A stretch of DNA of 64,000 bases from Arthrobacter sp. SLBN-83 (lineage in GTDB: Bacteria > Actinomycetota > Actinomycetes > Actinomycetales > Micrococcaceae), in contig NZ_VFMX01000001.1 in the NCBI RefSeq assembly GCF_006715285.1, positions 1,860,001 through 1,924,000 on the forward strand, written 5' to 3'. The notes under the pieces are model-generated. The model was not told the origin of the DNA. It saw only the letters and a program-made list of their open reading frames with translations, and searched no databases. The translations under genes and the position numbers were made by a program. Shown piece after piece: positions 57,110 through 64,000 of this stretch; position 1 is the first letter of the stretch; each line of letters opens with the position of its first letter.

Positions 57110-57603
57110 TAGGTGCCGGGGGTGGGTCGCTGGAGGCGAAGCTCCATGAAGATGCTGTTGGGGTCGAGCACGTAGTCCGCAAAGGGTGGGCACTCGGTGA
57201 AGCCGTGCCGGGCGTAGAGGCGGCGGGCGGGAGCAAAGTAATCCTCTGTGCCGGTTTCCACGTAGACGCACTCCAGGTTCCGGGTCCGTGCGTCCTCGAG
57301 GATGTGTCCGAGCATGAGCGTGGCCACGCCCCGGCCCCGCGCGGTCGCCGTGGTGCGCATGGACTTGATTTCGCCGTGCATCGACGGCCCAGTGGGGGAG
57401 GCCAGGAGTTTGAGGGCGCCGCACCCCAGCAGGCTGCCGTCCTCGCGGGCCGTCCAGAACGTGATGGATGGGGCGGTCAGCGCGGAATGGTCCAGCGCGT
57501 GGACGCTTTCGGCCGGCGAGGTGGCGTACATGTCGGCCAGGTGTTCGCTCAGGAGCAGGCGGACGTCGTCGCGCGAGGGGCTGTCCCGGTCAATCGAAAT
57601 CAT
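57109..57603 (-). CDS. GNAT-family N-acetyltransferase
   Basis: A 164-residue single GNAT domain: central strand and A-motif loop ATARGRGVATLMLGHILEDA (acetyl-CoA pyrophosphate loop, R-G-x-G-V/A), ECVYVETGTEDYFAPARRLY and RHGFTECPPF. The acceptor substrate cannot be told. Start ATG 57603. Monocistronic; the stop lies at the edge of the 57064 palindrome. Confidence 0.87.
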   Translation of the reverse strand: MISIDRDSPSRDDVRLLLSEHLADMYATSPAESVHALDHSALTAPSITFWTAREDGSLLGCGALKLLASPTGPSMHGEIKSMRTTATARGRGVATLMLGHILEDARTRNLECVYVETGTEDYFAPARRLYARHGFTECPPFADYVLDPNSIFMELRLQRPTPGT

Positions 57604-57686
57604 CGATTCACATTACCCGTTGCGGGCGGCGCCGCCGGTGTGCCAAGATTCCCCTGATCGTGACACGACCTCAGGAGGTGGGACCC

Positions 57687-57740
57687 ATGAAAGCAGTATC
57701 CGTAATGGGTGCTCCCTCGCAGCCTACGATCCGCGGCTGA
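57687..57740 (+). CDS. 17-residue reading frame with strong ribosome site
   Basis: ATG 57687 opens MKAVSVMGAPSQPTIRG with a perfect aggagg eight bases upstream, then stops 51 bases before the patatin gene. It could be a leader peptide, a short regulatory gene, or the stub of a decayed gene. No regulatory hairpin is visible after it. Confidence 0.4.
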   Translation: MKAVSVMGAPSQPTIRG

Positions 57741-57791
57741 CCCAGCCGCTTCCGGGAGCGCCGAACAGGCAAATCGCGAAAGGCGACTCCC

Positions 57792-58700
57792 ATGAACACA
57801 ACACCTTCATCTCTCCCGCACGCCAATCCGGCTGCGCCCTCGGGCCGCGCACTGGTTCTCGGCGGCGGCGGATCCACCGGTAACGCCTGGCTGATTGGCG
57901 TCCTCGCCGGCCTGGCTGACGCCGGGCTGGACGTGGCCAATGCCGACAGGGTTATCGGAACATCGGCGGGATCCACGGCAGCTGCCCAAATCGCCGGCGC
58001 CACCCCCGTGGAACTTTATGCCGCCGTCCTTGATGCTCCCCTTGCGCAGGGCCCTCGTCCCGGAACCCAGGCTCCCAGCAGTCCGGTGCCGAGCCATCTG
58101 GAGCGGACCGGCAGGATCATCGCCGCCTCCACGGATGCCGCGGACATGCGGCGCAGGATGGGTGCGGCCGCACTCGACCTGGCGGCTGACTACGACGGCT
58201 CCGAGCGGTGGCGGGCTACCGTCGCCGCGCGGCTGCCCCGGCAGGAATGGCCAGACCACGAGCTGCTGATCACTGCGGTCGATGCCAGGACCGGGGAACC
58301 GGCCGTCTTCGACTGCGACAGCGGCGTCAGCCTGGTCGACGCCGTCGCGGCCAGTTGTTCCAGCGCCTCCGCGTACCGGATTGGGGACAACACCTACATC
58401 GACGGCGGCTACCGGCGCAACGAGAACGCCGACGTGGCCGCCGGGTACGGACGGGTCCTGGTGCTGTCACCCTTCGGCGGCAGGACGCGCATGCCACTTG
58501 AGTGGGGGATGCAGTTGGCAGCGCAGGTCGAGGAGTTGCGTGCGGGCGGCAGCAGAGTTGAAGTGATCGGTCCGGACAGCGACGCCGAGCACATGTTCGG
58601 CCCCAACGCCATGGACCTGTCCCTGCGGCCGGCCGCGGCCCAAGCCGGATACAACCAAGGCAAAGCCCTCGCCGGGAGGCTCGCGGAATTCTGGCAATGA
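57792..58700 (+). CDS. Patatin-like phospholipase
   Basis: A 302-residue patatin-fold serine hydrolase, which would release fatty acids from membrane lipids. The Ser-Asp dyad is visible: oxyanion loop VLGGGGSTGNAWLIGVL, nucleophile in VIGTSAGSTAAAQI (GxSxG), and catalytic Asp in NTYIDGGYRRNENADVAAG. The N-terminal 15 residues are extra. ATG 57792 has a gaaagg site. No lipid-metabolism neighbour. Confidence 0.87.
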   Translation: MNTTPSSLPHANPAAPSGRALVLGGGGSTGNAWLIGVLAGLADAGLDVANADRVIGTSAGSTAAAQIAGATPVELYAAVLDAPLAQGPRPGTQAPSSPVPSHLERTGRIIAASTDAADMRRRMGAAALDLAADYDGSERWRATVAARLPRQEWPDHELLITAVDARTGEPAVFDCDSGVSLVDAVAASCSSASAYRIGDNTYIDGGYRRNENADVAAGYGRVLVLSPFGGRTRMPLEWGMQLAAQVEELRAGGSRVEVIGPDSDAEHMFGPNAMDLSLRPAAAQAGYNQGKALAGRLAEFWQ

Positions 58701-58946
58701 GCCGGACCTCGCCCGTAACTCAGAGCGTGCCGCAAATTTTGTCTTACGGGTTTCCCTTTTCTTTTGGGGAAATTACAAAAAGCGCCAGCGGTAATTGGTC
58801 ACTGTCAGGAATTTGCATTTCTTGTAACTGGCAAAGGTGGCGATGCGGGGGCCTCCGTGGCTCTGCGCCGCGGGATGGCAGGGCTGGCTAAAAAAATAAA
58901 AGTGGGTATGGTAGCGGTTAACGCGAGAAAGGAAGGCGTGATTCCG

Positions 58947-59078
58947 ATGTCCGGAAAATCCAAGGGCGGCGCCGCTAAAAAGGTCGGCAAGTCTATTCTC
59001 GAAAAACGGGCCGAAAAGCGGGCAAAAAACGAAGCCAGCGACCTCCATGTTGTAAAGCAGCGCAAGAACCACCGCTAA
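58947..59078 (+). CDS. Small lysine-rich basic protein
   Basis: A 43-residue protein starting MSGKSKGGAAKKVGKSILEK, strongly basic, with one predicted helix (LEKRAEKRAKNEASDL). ATG 58947 has a ggaagg site about ten bases upstream. The frame is open for 60 codons before it, through an A/T-rich promoter-like stretch, without convincing content. Function unknown; a DNA- or RNA-binding role would fit its charge but is not shown. Confidence 0.6.
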   Translation: MSGKSKGGAAKKVGKSILEKRAEKRAKNEASDLHVVKQRKNHR

Positions 59079-59104
59079 ACGCCGTCGGGCGCACTGCAAA
59101 AGGT

Positions 59105-59144
59105 AAGCGGACGACGCCGGGTGCCCGCCCGCCGTCGTCCGCTT
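59105..59144. terminator. 40-bp palindrome, copy C
   Basis: Same element as 56399 with one mismatch in the arms (aagcggacgacgccgggt against gcccgccgtcgtccgctt); between the small basic protein gene and the convergent DUF427 gene. Confidence 0.88.
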
Positions 59145-59154
59145 CTTCTGTTCG

Positions 59155-59439
59155 CTAATCCTCGATGGTAACGCCGCGCCAGAAAGCGATCCGGTCCTCA
59201 ATGTTCTTGGCGCGCGGCTTTGGCTCGGGGTAGTACCAGGCCGCGGCCTCGTTCACCTCACCGTCCACGTCCAGCGTGTGGTAGCTGGCCGTGCCCTTCC
59301 ACGGGCAGAACGTGTTCTTGCTGCTGTCCCGCAGATAGGCGGGATTGACGGCGTCGCGCGGGAAATAATGGTTCCCCTCCACCACTACGGTGTCCGCGGA
59401 TTCGGCGATGACTTTTCCGTTCCAGATAGCCCTGACCAT
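59155..59439 (-). CDS. DUF427 domain protein
   Basis: A 94-residue DUF427 protein, recognised by VRAIWNGKVIAESADT, VVVEGNHYFPRDAV, NTFCPWKGTASYHTL and AAAWYYPEPKPRA. The family is widespread in actinobacteria and of unknown biochemical function, with a conserved Cys in CPWKG. Start ATG 59439. Monocistronic. Confidence 0.88.
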   Translation of the reverse strand: MVRAIWNGKVIAESADTVVVEGNHYFPRDAVNPAYLRDSSKNTFCPWKGTASYHTLDVDGEVNEAAAWYYPEPKPRAKNIEDRIAFWRGVTIED

Positions 59440-59527
59440 GATTTCCCTTCCGTCGCTGCCGCCCCTCGGAAGATGACGGTTGTACGGATGCCAACGGGCT
59501 GGGCGGCGGGCTTGTTCCCGAGCGTCG

Positions 59528-59887
59528 CTAGCGCGGGCTCTTGTCGATCACGCAGAACCGGTTGCCGTCCGGATCCTCCAGGACCACGAAGTCGGGATCG
59601 TCCGGGTACAAGTCCCAATCCACGCGCTGGGCGCCAAGCGATACCAGCCGCTCCACCTCTGCGGACTGGTCGTCCGCATACAGGTCCAGGTGGATCCGCG
59701 GGTGATGCTGGACGGGAGTTTCGCTGAGCATGAGCGACAGTTCCGCGCCAGGGCCCGACGACGGCACCAGGGTTACCCACGTTTCGTCACCGGGTTCCCG
59801 GGGGATATAGCCCAGCGCGTCATGCCAGAACTTGGTGGCGGCGGCGACGTCGTTGACGCCGAGGACGATCGTTCCGATGGTCAACAT
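59528..59887 (-). CDS. VOC/glyoxalase-superfamily protein
   Basis: A 119-residue VOC-fold protein with MLTIGTIVLGVNDVAAATKF and FVVLEDPDGNRFCVID; metal ligands of the glyoxalase type are partly visible (HHPRIHLDLY, and the late Glu in VLEDPDG). Substrate unknown. Start ATG 59887. Monocistronic. Confidence 0.85.
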   Translation of the reverse strand: MLTIGTIVLGVNDVAAATKFWHDALGYIPREPGDETWVTLVPSSGPGAELSLMLSETPVQHHPRIHLDLYADDQSAEVERLVSLGAQRVDWDLYPDDPDFVVLEDPDGNRFCVIDKSPR

Positions 59888-60020
59888 CCGCCCAGCCTAG
59901 ACCCGTCCTGTGCCTCGGGCTAGGGATGGCTGACGGGGGAAAGGTCCGGCTCCGCAGTGAAACCGGGCCTTCCGTGCAGTTACGCTGCCGTTTCCGCCTG
60001 CACCACACTGCAGTCCGCTG

Positions 60021-61391
60021 TTAGGAATCCCCTCCAGCAGTGAAAGTGGGGCCCGTGGAGTCCTTCAGCAGGGCCGGTACGGCCTGGGCCGGGTGGACCT
60101 GGGTGCGGTAAGCGGGCGTCCAGGAGGTGTCCTCAGCCAACTGGTCGGCCGGGGCAGCAGCGGCGTTGTACTCGGCGCGGATGTCCGTGATCTTGCCGTT
60201 GACGGCATTGCCGATGGTGGTGATCTGGGTTCCCTTGTAGCGGCCAATGATGTCGGCGGCGGTAATCCCGTCCGGCAGCGTGAAAGCGTTGGCTTCCGCG
60301 TACAGGTGGGAGCTGAAGCCGGCGCCCAGGCTGTACTCATAGGGGATGGCGCTGTCCGCCGCCACCTTGTAGTGGTTGTTGTACACGTCCACTTGGCCGA
60401 ACCGTACCCGCGGGGCGCGCTGGCCCACGTTCTCGAAGACATTGTGGTGGATGGTGACGCGGAGCTTGCCGGGGTCGCCGCGGGTGGCGGAGTCGGTGGA
60501 ACCGATCAGCAGCAGTTTGTCGTGGTCAGAGAACCGGTTGTAGGACATGGTCACCAGGTCGGAGCCGTTGGTTACATCCACTGCCCCGTCGTGCACCTGG
60601 TAGGGCCGGCCGAAGTAGAGCGGCTGCGAGCTGTCCAGATTGGGGGCGTCCGTGAAAGCGGAGTGGTCGATCCAGACGTGGGTTGCCTTGTTGATGACCT
60701 GCAGCAGGTCGTATTCGCTGTTCCAGTTGCCTTCGGCACCGTCAGTCGGATCCCAAGCGGGGAAGCAGTCGGCCGAATCGCTCAAGGTGAGGTTCCGGAC
60801 GATCACGTTGGTAGCGCCGTTGATGCGCATGGCCGCACCCGTGATGCTGCTGTCCGGGGTCGCTCCGACGACGGTGGTGTTGCTGGGGATGTCCCAGCGG
60901 ATGGTCTTTGCCTGCTTGGCTGCAGCCAGGCGGCGGGCATCCTCCTGCGGGCCGGCCGGCTCCTGGCTGCGGCCGTAAGTAGCGGGATCGAAGTCCTGGA
61001 GGTACTGCTCCAGGCTGTACCCAGTGCCCTGGGCGTAGTCCTGGCAGGTCAGGAGTGCACCATCCGGTGCCGTGTTCGCGTTGATTGTTCCATGGACGCG
61101 GATGATCTTCGGCTGTGTGCCGGCTTCCGCGAAAGCCGCCAGCATTTCGGCCTTGTTGTGAACGTCGTAGACATGGGCAGCTGATGCTGTTGACCCGCCC
61201 GTGGTTCCTGCCCCTTCGGAGGCCCAGCCGTCACCCGGGGCGAGGATCTGGCGTTCCAGCGGTGTCCGGACGGTCTGGGCAGTGGGGTCGGCGGCAGGGT
61301 TTGGAGCTGCCCCGGCCTGGCTTGGAATCATGAGGGCGCCGGCTACTGCCAGAGCTGCGGATAAAGGCAGGTGGGCATGGCGATTTCGCAT
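60021..61391 (-). CDS. Secreted pectate lyase, family PL1
   Basis: A 456-residue exported enzyme that splits polygalacturonate by beta-elimination. A signal peptide ends at SQAGAAPN. The right-handed beta-helix carries VIVRNLTLSDSADCFPAWDP, the conserved HVWIDHSAFTD, SDHDKLLLIGSTDS and GQRAPRVRFGQVDVYNNHY, which contains the catalytic Arg of the RxPRxR motif and calcium-binding carboxylates. ATG 61391 is chosen because the signal peptide begins there; the open frame continues upstream. A LacI-type palindrome lies 92 bases upstream of the start. It completes the secreted pectin set with the 25507 lyase. Confidence 0.92.
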   Translation of the reverse strand: MRNRHAHLPLSAALAVAGALMIPSQAGAAPNPAADPTAQTVRTPLERQILAPGDGWASEGAGTTGGSTASAAHVYDVHNKAEMLAAFAEAGTQPKIIRVHGTINANTAPDGALLTCQDYAQGTGYSLEQYLQDFDPATYGRSQEPAGPQEDARRLAAAKQAKTIRWDIPSNTTVVGATPDSSITGAAMRINGATNVIVRNLTLSDSADCFPAWDPTDGAEGNWNSEYDLLQVINKATHVWIDHSAFTDAPNLDSSQPLYFGRPYQVHDGAVDVTNGSDLVTMSYNRFSDHDKLLLIGSTDSATRGDPGKLRVTIHHNVFENVGQRAPRVRFGQVDVYNNHYKVAADSAIPYEYSLGAGFSSHLYAEANAFTLPDGITAADIIGRYKGTQITTIGNAVNGKITDIRAEYNAAAAPADQLAEDTSWTPAYRTQVHPAQAVPALLKDSTGPTFTAGGDS

Positions 61392-61482
61392 GTTCTCTCT
61401 TCCGTCATTGGAATGAACTGCGCCCCCGGTCCGCGGTCCACTATGACGCCGATCACTGGAGGGCGTTGACAAGGACCCTATC

Positions 61483-61498
61483 GAGAAAGCGGTTTCTC
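61483..61498. promoter_or_regulatory. LacI-type operator upstream of the pectate lyase
   Basis: gagaaagcggtttctc, palindromic except for the centre; the core gaaagcggtttc differs from the 32312 operator by one base. It lies between the divergent pectate lyase and the 61590 gene. Confidence 0.65.
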
Positions 61499-61589
61499 AG
61501 CAATAGGAGTGACTGATGTTTTTGGAGTAGCGGAAGGGGTGTCCACCCTCTTGGGTGGACTGGCGGTGCTCCCCGCTAGACTCGCGGGC

Positions 61590-61892
61590 ATGGGGGAAAA
61601 CAACGCACCTGATGAAAACCGACCGTCGCGTCGGGGAAAAGTTTCTGCCGTCGTCCTGCCCATCTGTGGACTGGTGGCGGTGCTTGCCGGCGGGCTGATC
61701 GCTTACCTGAACCGGGACTTCGTGGGCTGGTTCGCGTATGCGCCGCTGAGCAATCAGCCGTTCAGCGTGCCGGGTGCCGCTTTCATCACGCGGGGCACCC
61801 AGTTCGGCCTGGCCTTGGTGGTGGCGGGGCTGCTGGTGCTCGCGTTCTGGGCGGGATACAGGCTGGGCCGGCGGGGATCTACGCGGCCGTAA
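61590..61892 (+). CDS. Small two-helix membrane protein
   Basis: A 100-residue protein with two likely membrane helices (AVVLPICGLVAVLAGGLIA and FGLALVVAGLLVLAFWAGY) and a hydrophilic loop. No family recognised. The ATG at 61590 lies seven bases after TAGACT, a good -10 box, so the message may be leaderless. Its stop overlaps the convergent EAL gene by 14 bases. It shares the upstream region with the pectate lyase. Confidence 0.65.
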   Translation: MGENNAPDENRPSRRGKVSAVVLPICGLVAVLAGGLIAYLNRDFVGWFAYAPLSNQPFSVPGAAFITRGTQFGLALVVAGLLVLAFWAGYRLGRRGSTRP

Positions 61893-62631
61893 CGAAGCCT
61901 CGAATCTCCGGCAGGGCCTCGAACTCGGGTTTGGCAAACCAGTAGCCCTGGAACAGGCGGATCCCGGCGGCCTTGAGCACCCGGAACTCCTCCTCCGTCT
62001 CGATGCCCTCCGCCAGGACCTTGATGCCAAGTTCCCTGGCGATACCCCCAATGCCGGCCACCACTGCCTGCCGGGCCGGGCTGGTGTCGATGCCCCGGAT
62101 CAGCTTCATGTCGATTTTCATCAGGTCGGGCTGGAAGTCCACCAAAAGTCCCAGCCCGGCATGGCCGGCGCCGAAGTCGTCGATGGCCGTGGTGAAGCCG
62201 TGCTTGCGGTACTCGGTGATGATATTGGTGAGATGGCCGGTATCAACCACTTCTTCGTTCTCCGTGAACTCGAACATGATTGACGATGTCGGGAAGCCGC
62301 AGCGCGTCGCGGCCAGGAGGGTGGCGCGGAGGCAGGCTGCCGGCTCATAGACTGCGTTGGGCATGAAGTTGATGGACAGCATCAGCTCTTCATCCGCCGG
62401 GAACAACCGGGACGCCAGTTCGATGGCCTTCACCCGGCAGTCCTGGTCAAAACGGTATCTTTGCTCCGGCAGCACTCTTCCCAGGACCTCGTACGCACCC
62501 TCGCCGGACATTCCCCTGACCAGGGCCTCATAGCCCCAGACGCGGCGTGCCTCTGCGTCGTAAATCGGCTGGAAGGCCATGCTGAAATCGAAGTCCAGCC
62601 GGGAAGATGCGGTGCAGCCGTTACAAGCCAA
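61879..62631 (-). CDS. EAL-domain cyclic-di-GMP phosphodiesterase
   Basis: A 250-residue EAL-only protein. The EALVRG signature (about 34-39), SINFMPNAVY, MFEFTENEEV, the DDFGAGHAG loop (metal Asp pair) and LAEGIETEEEF (catalytic/lid Glu) match active enzymes; loop 6 is present. There is no sensor or membrane domain. The TTG at 62631 is used, with gagagg about eight bases upstream. Two N-terminal cysteines (ACNGC) are unusual and could sense redox. It probably lowers c-di-GMP. Confidence 0.85.
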   Translation of the reverse strand: MACNGCTASSRLDFDFSMAFQPIYDAEARRVWGYEALVRGMSGEGAYEVLGRVLPEQRYRFDQDCRVKAIELASRLFPADEELMLSINFMPNAVYEPAACLRATLLAATRCGFPTSSIMFEFTENEEVVDTGHLTNIITEYRKHGFTTAIDDFGAGHAGLGLLVDFQPDLMKIDMKLIRGIDTSPARQAVVAGIGGIARELGIKVLAEGIETEEEFRVLKAAGIRLFQGYWFAKPEFEALPEIRGFVTAA

Positions 62632-62681
62632 AGTGAGGTCCTCTCTGGGGGTTACTCAAGAGTAGGACACCACAGGTTTCT

Positions 62682-62700
62682 GCCCCCAGTGAATGGGGGC
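62682..62700. terminator. Short hairpin between the LysM and EAL genes
   Basis: Arms gccccc (62682-62687) and gggggc (62695-62700), just beyond the stop of the LysM gene and upstream of the EAL gene. Confidence 0.45.
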
Positions 62701-62719
62701 GGGTCACTGAGTGTTGACG

Positions 62720-63766
62720 TTAGCGTTCGGGATTATTGATGGGCTTGTCGAGTGCCAGGCTAATGGTCTGGCCGGATGCCAGTTCCCCGGGCGGCAGGTC
62801 GGTGAATTCGTACCATGCCCCGCCTGTTCCCTTGCTGGGGCGGTTGGCTGCGCGCAGGTCGGTTACGCCGAAGCGGAACGAAACTTGCCGCTCCGTGTCC
62901 CCGGGGGCCGTGGTGTAGGTCAGCGGAATGCCGTTGGCATCGGTGGTGAAGGTTCCCTGGGCACCCTCGATCTTCAACTCGCCCGGAATTAGGCGAACCT
63001 TCGTGCCGGCAGGAATGGGCTGGTCCGCCGCCAAGGATGGGTTGTACAGCAGGATCTGTGCGGTGGTGGACCGGTATTTGTAGCCAAGGCTGTCGAACGA
63101 ATCGCCGTCCACCGTGGTGTAGTAGACGGTTTGGCCGAACGAGTTCTTGACCTCCGCTCCGGCCCCCGAGCGGCTGTCCACCGCGTTTTTTTGCAGGGGG
63201 ATGGCTCTTCCGGCCTGGATGAAGAAGACGTTCCCCTTTTCGTAGGCGAAAGGAACCTTATTGGCTTCCGCCAACTGCTCCTCGGTCAGGTTGAACCGGT
63301 AGGTGATGCCGGCCAGGCTGTCGTCGGGTTCCACTGTGTAATCCATTGGAATGCCGTTAGCGTCCACCGTGGCCACGCCCATGGCGCCCGGCCCGGGACC
63401 ATCCGGAATCAGTCGGAGCTTGGTGCCCGGAGCGAGGGGCGTTCCGGGCTGGAGCCCGTTGAACCCGGCCACCTTCGCCTCGGAGAGCTTGTAGGCCTTC
63501 GCCACTGCTGCGAGCGTGTCGCCCGCTGTCGTGGTGTAGAAGTCCACGTTGCCAAACGAGTCCCGCATGGTTTCCCCGCTCAGCGCGGGCTTCGCGGCCG
63601 AAGACGCGGTGGGGGCGGGGGTGGACTGGATGGCCGCCGCCGGCTCTGTCGGGTGATCGGAGTACGTGCATCCCGCCAGTCCAGTCAGCAGCACGACACT
63701 TACCGCGGCCTGCGGCCAGGCCGCGCGCCTTGGTGCCGTCTTTGATCTACTGCCGATTCCCACCAT
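62720..63766 (-). CDS. Lipoprotein with LysM-like repeats
   Basis: A 348-residue lipoprotein: signal peptide ending LTGLAGC (Cys about 33), then a Pro/Ala/Thr linker and about four LysM-like repeats, each opening with YTT..GD or similar (FYTTTAGDTLAAVAKAYKLS, YTVEPDDSLAGITYRFNLTE, YYTTVDGDSFDSLGYKYRST, YTTAPGDTERQVSFRFGVTD). LysM repeats bind peptidoglycan, so it is likely a cell-wall anchored protein. No enzyme domain is attached. Start ATG 63766. Confidence 0.83.
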   Translation of the reverse strand: MVGIGSRSKTAPRRAAWPQAAVSVVLLTGLAGCTYSDHPTEPAAAIQSTPAPTASSAAKPALSGETMRDSFGNVDFYTTTAGDTLAAVAKAYKLSEAKVAGFNGLQPGTPLAPGTKLRLIPDGPGPGAMGVATVDANGIPMDYTVEPDDSLAGITYRFNLTEEQLAEANKVPFAYEKGNVFFIQAGRAIPLQKNAVDSRSGAGAEVKNSFGQTVYYTTVDGDSFDSLGYKYRSTTAQILLYNPSLAADQPIPAGTKVRLIPGELKIEGAQGTFTTDANGIPLTYTTAPGDTERQVSFRFGVTDLRAANRPSKGTGGAWYEFTDLPPGELASGQTISLALDKPINNPER

Positions 63767-63864
63767 GGATATGCCCCCCCAATAAGTCCAGCCGAGTTAC
63801 GGCCCACATGGGCCAAAAGTGAGACTACTGGATGAACCTCCAACCGCCGTCACCGAGCCTGCTG

Positions 63865-63894
63865 TTGTTATGTCGGAGATTTCCGACGTATTCT
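63865..63894 (+). promoter_or_regulatory. Promoter with operator of an ArsR gene
   Basis: TTGTTA (63865-63870) and TATTCT (63889-63894) are spaced 18 bases. Between them lies the perfect inverted repeat gtcgga-gatt-tccgac (63872-63887), which a homodimeric regulator could bind to block its own promoter. Confidence 0.6.
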
Positions 63895-63900
63895 ATTCCT

Positions 63901-64000
63901 GTGCTTCCCGATGTCTTTGCCGCAGTGTCCAACCCGGCACGGCGCGTCATCCTGGACGAGCTGCGGCAGGGCCCGCGGACAGCCGGTGACCTCACCGGCC
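63901..64000 (+). CDS. ArsR-family regulator, 3' part cut off
   Basis: Only the first 33 residues are in the window: VLPDVFAAVSNPARRVILD then ELRQGPRTAGDLTG, a winged-HTH start typical of ArsR-type regulators. Beginning at GTG 63901, the -10 box ends six bases earlier, so the mRNA is probably leaderless. A perfect inverted repeat overlaps the promoter, consistent with autorepression. Effector and targets are beyond the window edge. Confidence 0.72.
   Translation, partial: MLPDVFAAVSNPARRVILDELRQGPRTAGDLTG

Overview
The window is GC-rich, densely coded DNA of a Micrococcaceae-type actinobacterium, most like Arthrobacter, Pseudarthrobacter or Paenarthrobacter. The basis is codon use with G or C in nearly every third position, DUF222/HNH (13E12-type) endonuclease genes, DUF2231-Rieske and DUF427 proteins, MHS-family transporters and frequent GTG/TTG starts. 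The genus is inferred from gene content only; no database was searched. No rRNA, tRNA, CRISPR array, intact transposase or prophage was recognised.

Layout. 0-3 kb: the end-truncated hydroxypyruvate isomerase gene of glyoxylate metabolism, a C39-like cysteine-peptidase lipoprotein, a decayed LacI regulator and a metallo-beta-lactamase-fold hydrolase. 3-7 kb: an MHS transporter and M20 amidohydrolase operon, divergent from a double-HTH Lrp/AsnC regulator. 7-15.7 kb: small redox and hydrolase genes, a DUF222-HNH endonuclease, nagA, a lipoprotein and dctA. 15.8-25 kb: a P-loop kinase, a Thr/Ser dehydratase, an aminotransferase-YitT operon with a divergent AsnC regulator, and a second M20 plus MHS module controlled by a LysR regulator. 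25-32.3 kb: pectin/rhamnogalacturonan genes (secreted PL11 lyase, cytoplasmic YetA/PL26-like lyase) with an SRPBCC protein and a polysaccharide deacetylase between them. 32-41.6 kb: signalling genes (a stand-alone HATPase, an ABC-FtsX exporter divergent from a NarL-type two-component system, a GAF histidine kinase) and an acyl-CoA ligase. 41.7-50.6 kb: katG, a PRISE-like reductase, a CynX-type MFS exporter and a heterodimeric ABC exporter. 50.6-54.2 kb: a visibly more A/T-rich stretch with an orphan HsdR_N-type nuclease-domain protein and a second DUF222-HNH gene. 54.4-64 kb: a secreted phosphodiesterase and phosphatase pair, small housekeeping genes, a patatin, a secreted PL1 pectate lyase, an EAL phosphodiesterase, a LysM lipoprotein and the start of an ArsR regulator.

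How the genes work together. The best supported physiological theme is plant-polysaccharide use: three pectin-related enzymes at 25.5, 32.3 and 61.4 kb share LacI-type palindromes (GAAAGCGCTTTC-like) just upstream and probably form one regulon whose repressor lies outside the window. A second theme is uptake and hydrolysis of small N-acyl or peptide compounds by two separate M20/MHS modules under different regulators. Many genes end in long perfect hairpins, and three almost identical 40-bp palindromes punctuate 56-59 kb.

The clearest unusual items are the shared pectin operators, the LacI relic with a visible one-base frameshift, the orphan HsdR_N protein, the nested palindrome at 25.2 kb, a DUF222-HNH enzyme with a Cys-to-Ser change, and a GTG-start ArsR gene with an inverted repeat inside its own promoter. 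I did not find convincing evidence of a wholly new multi-gene system.
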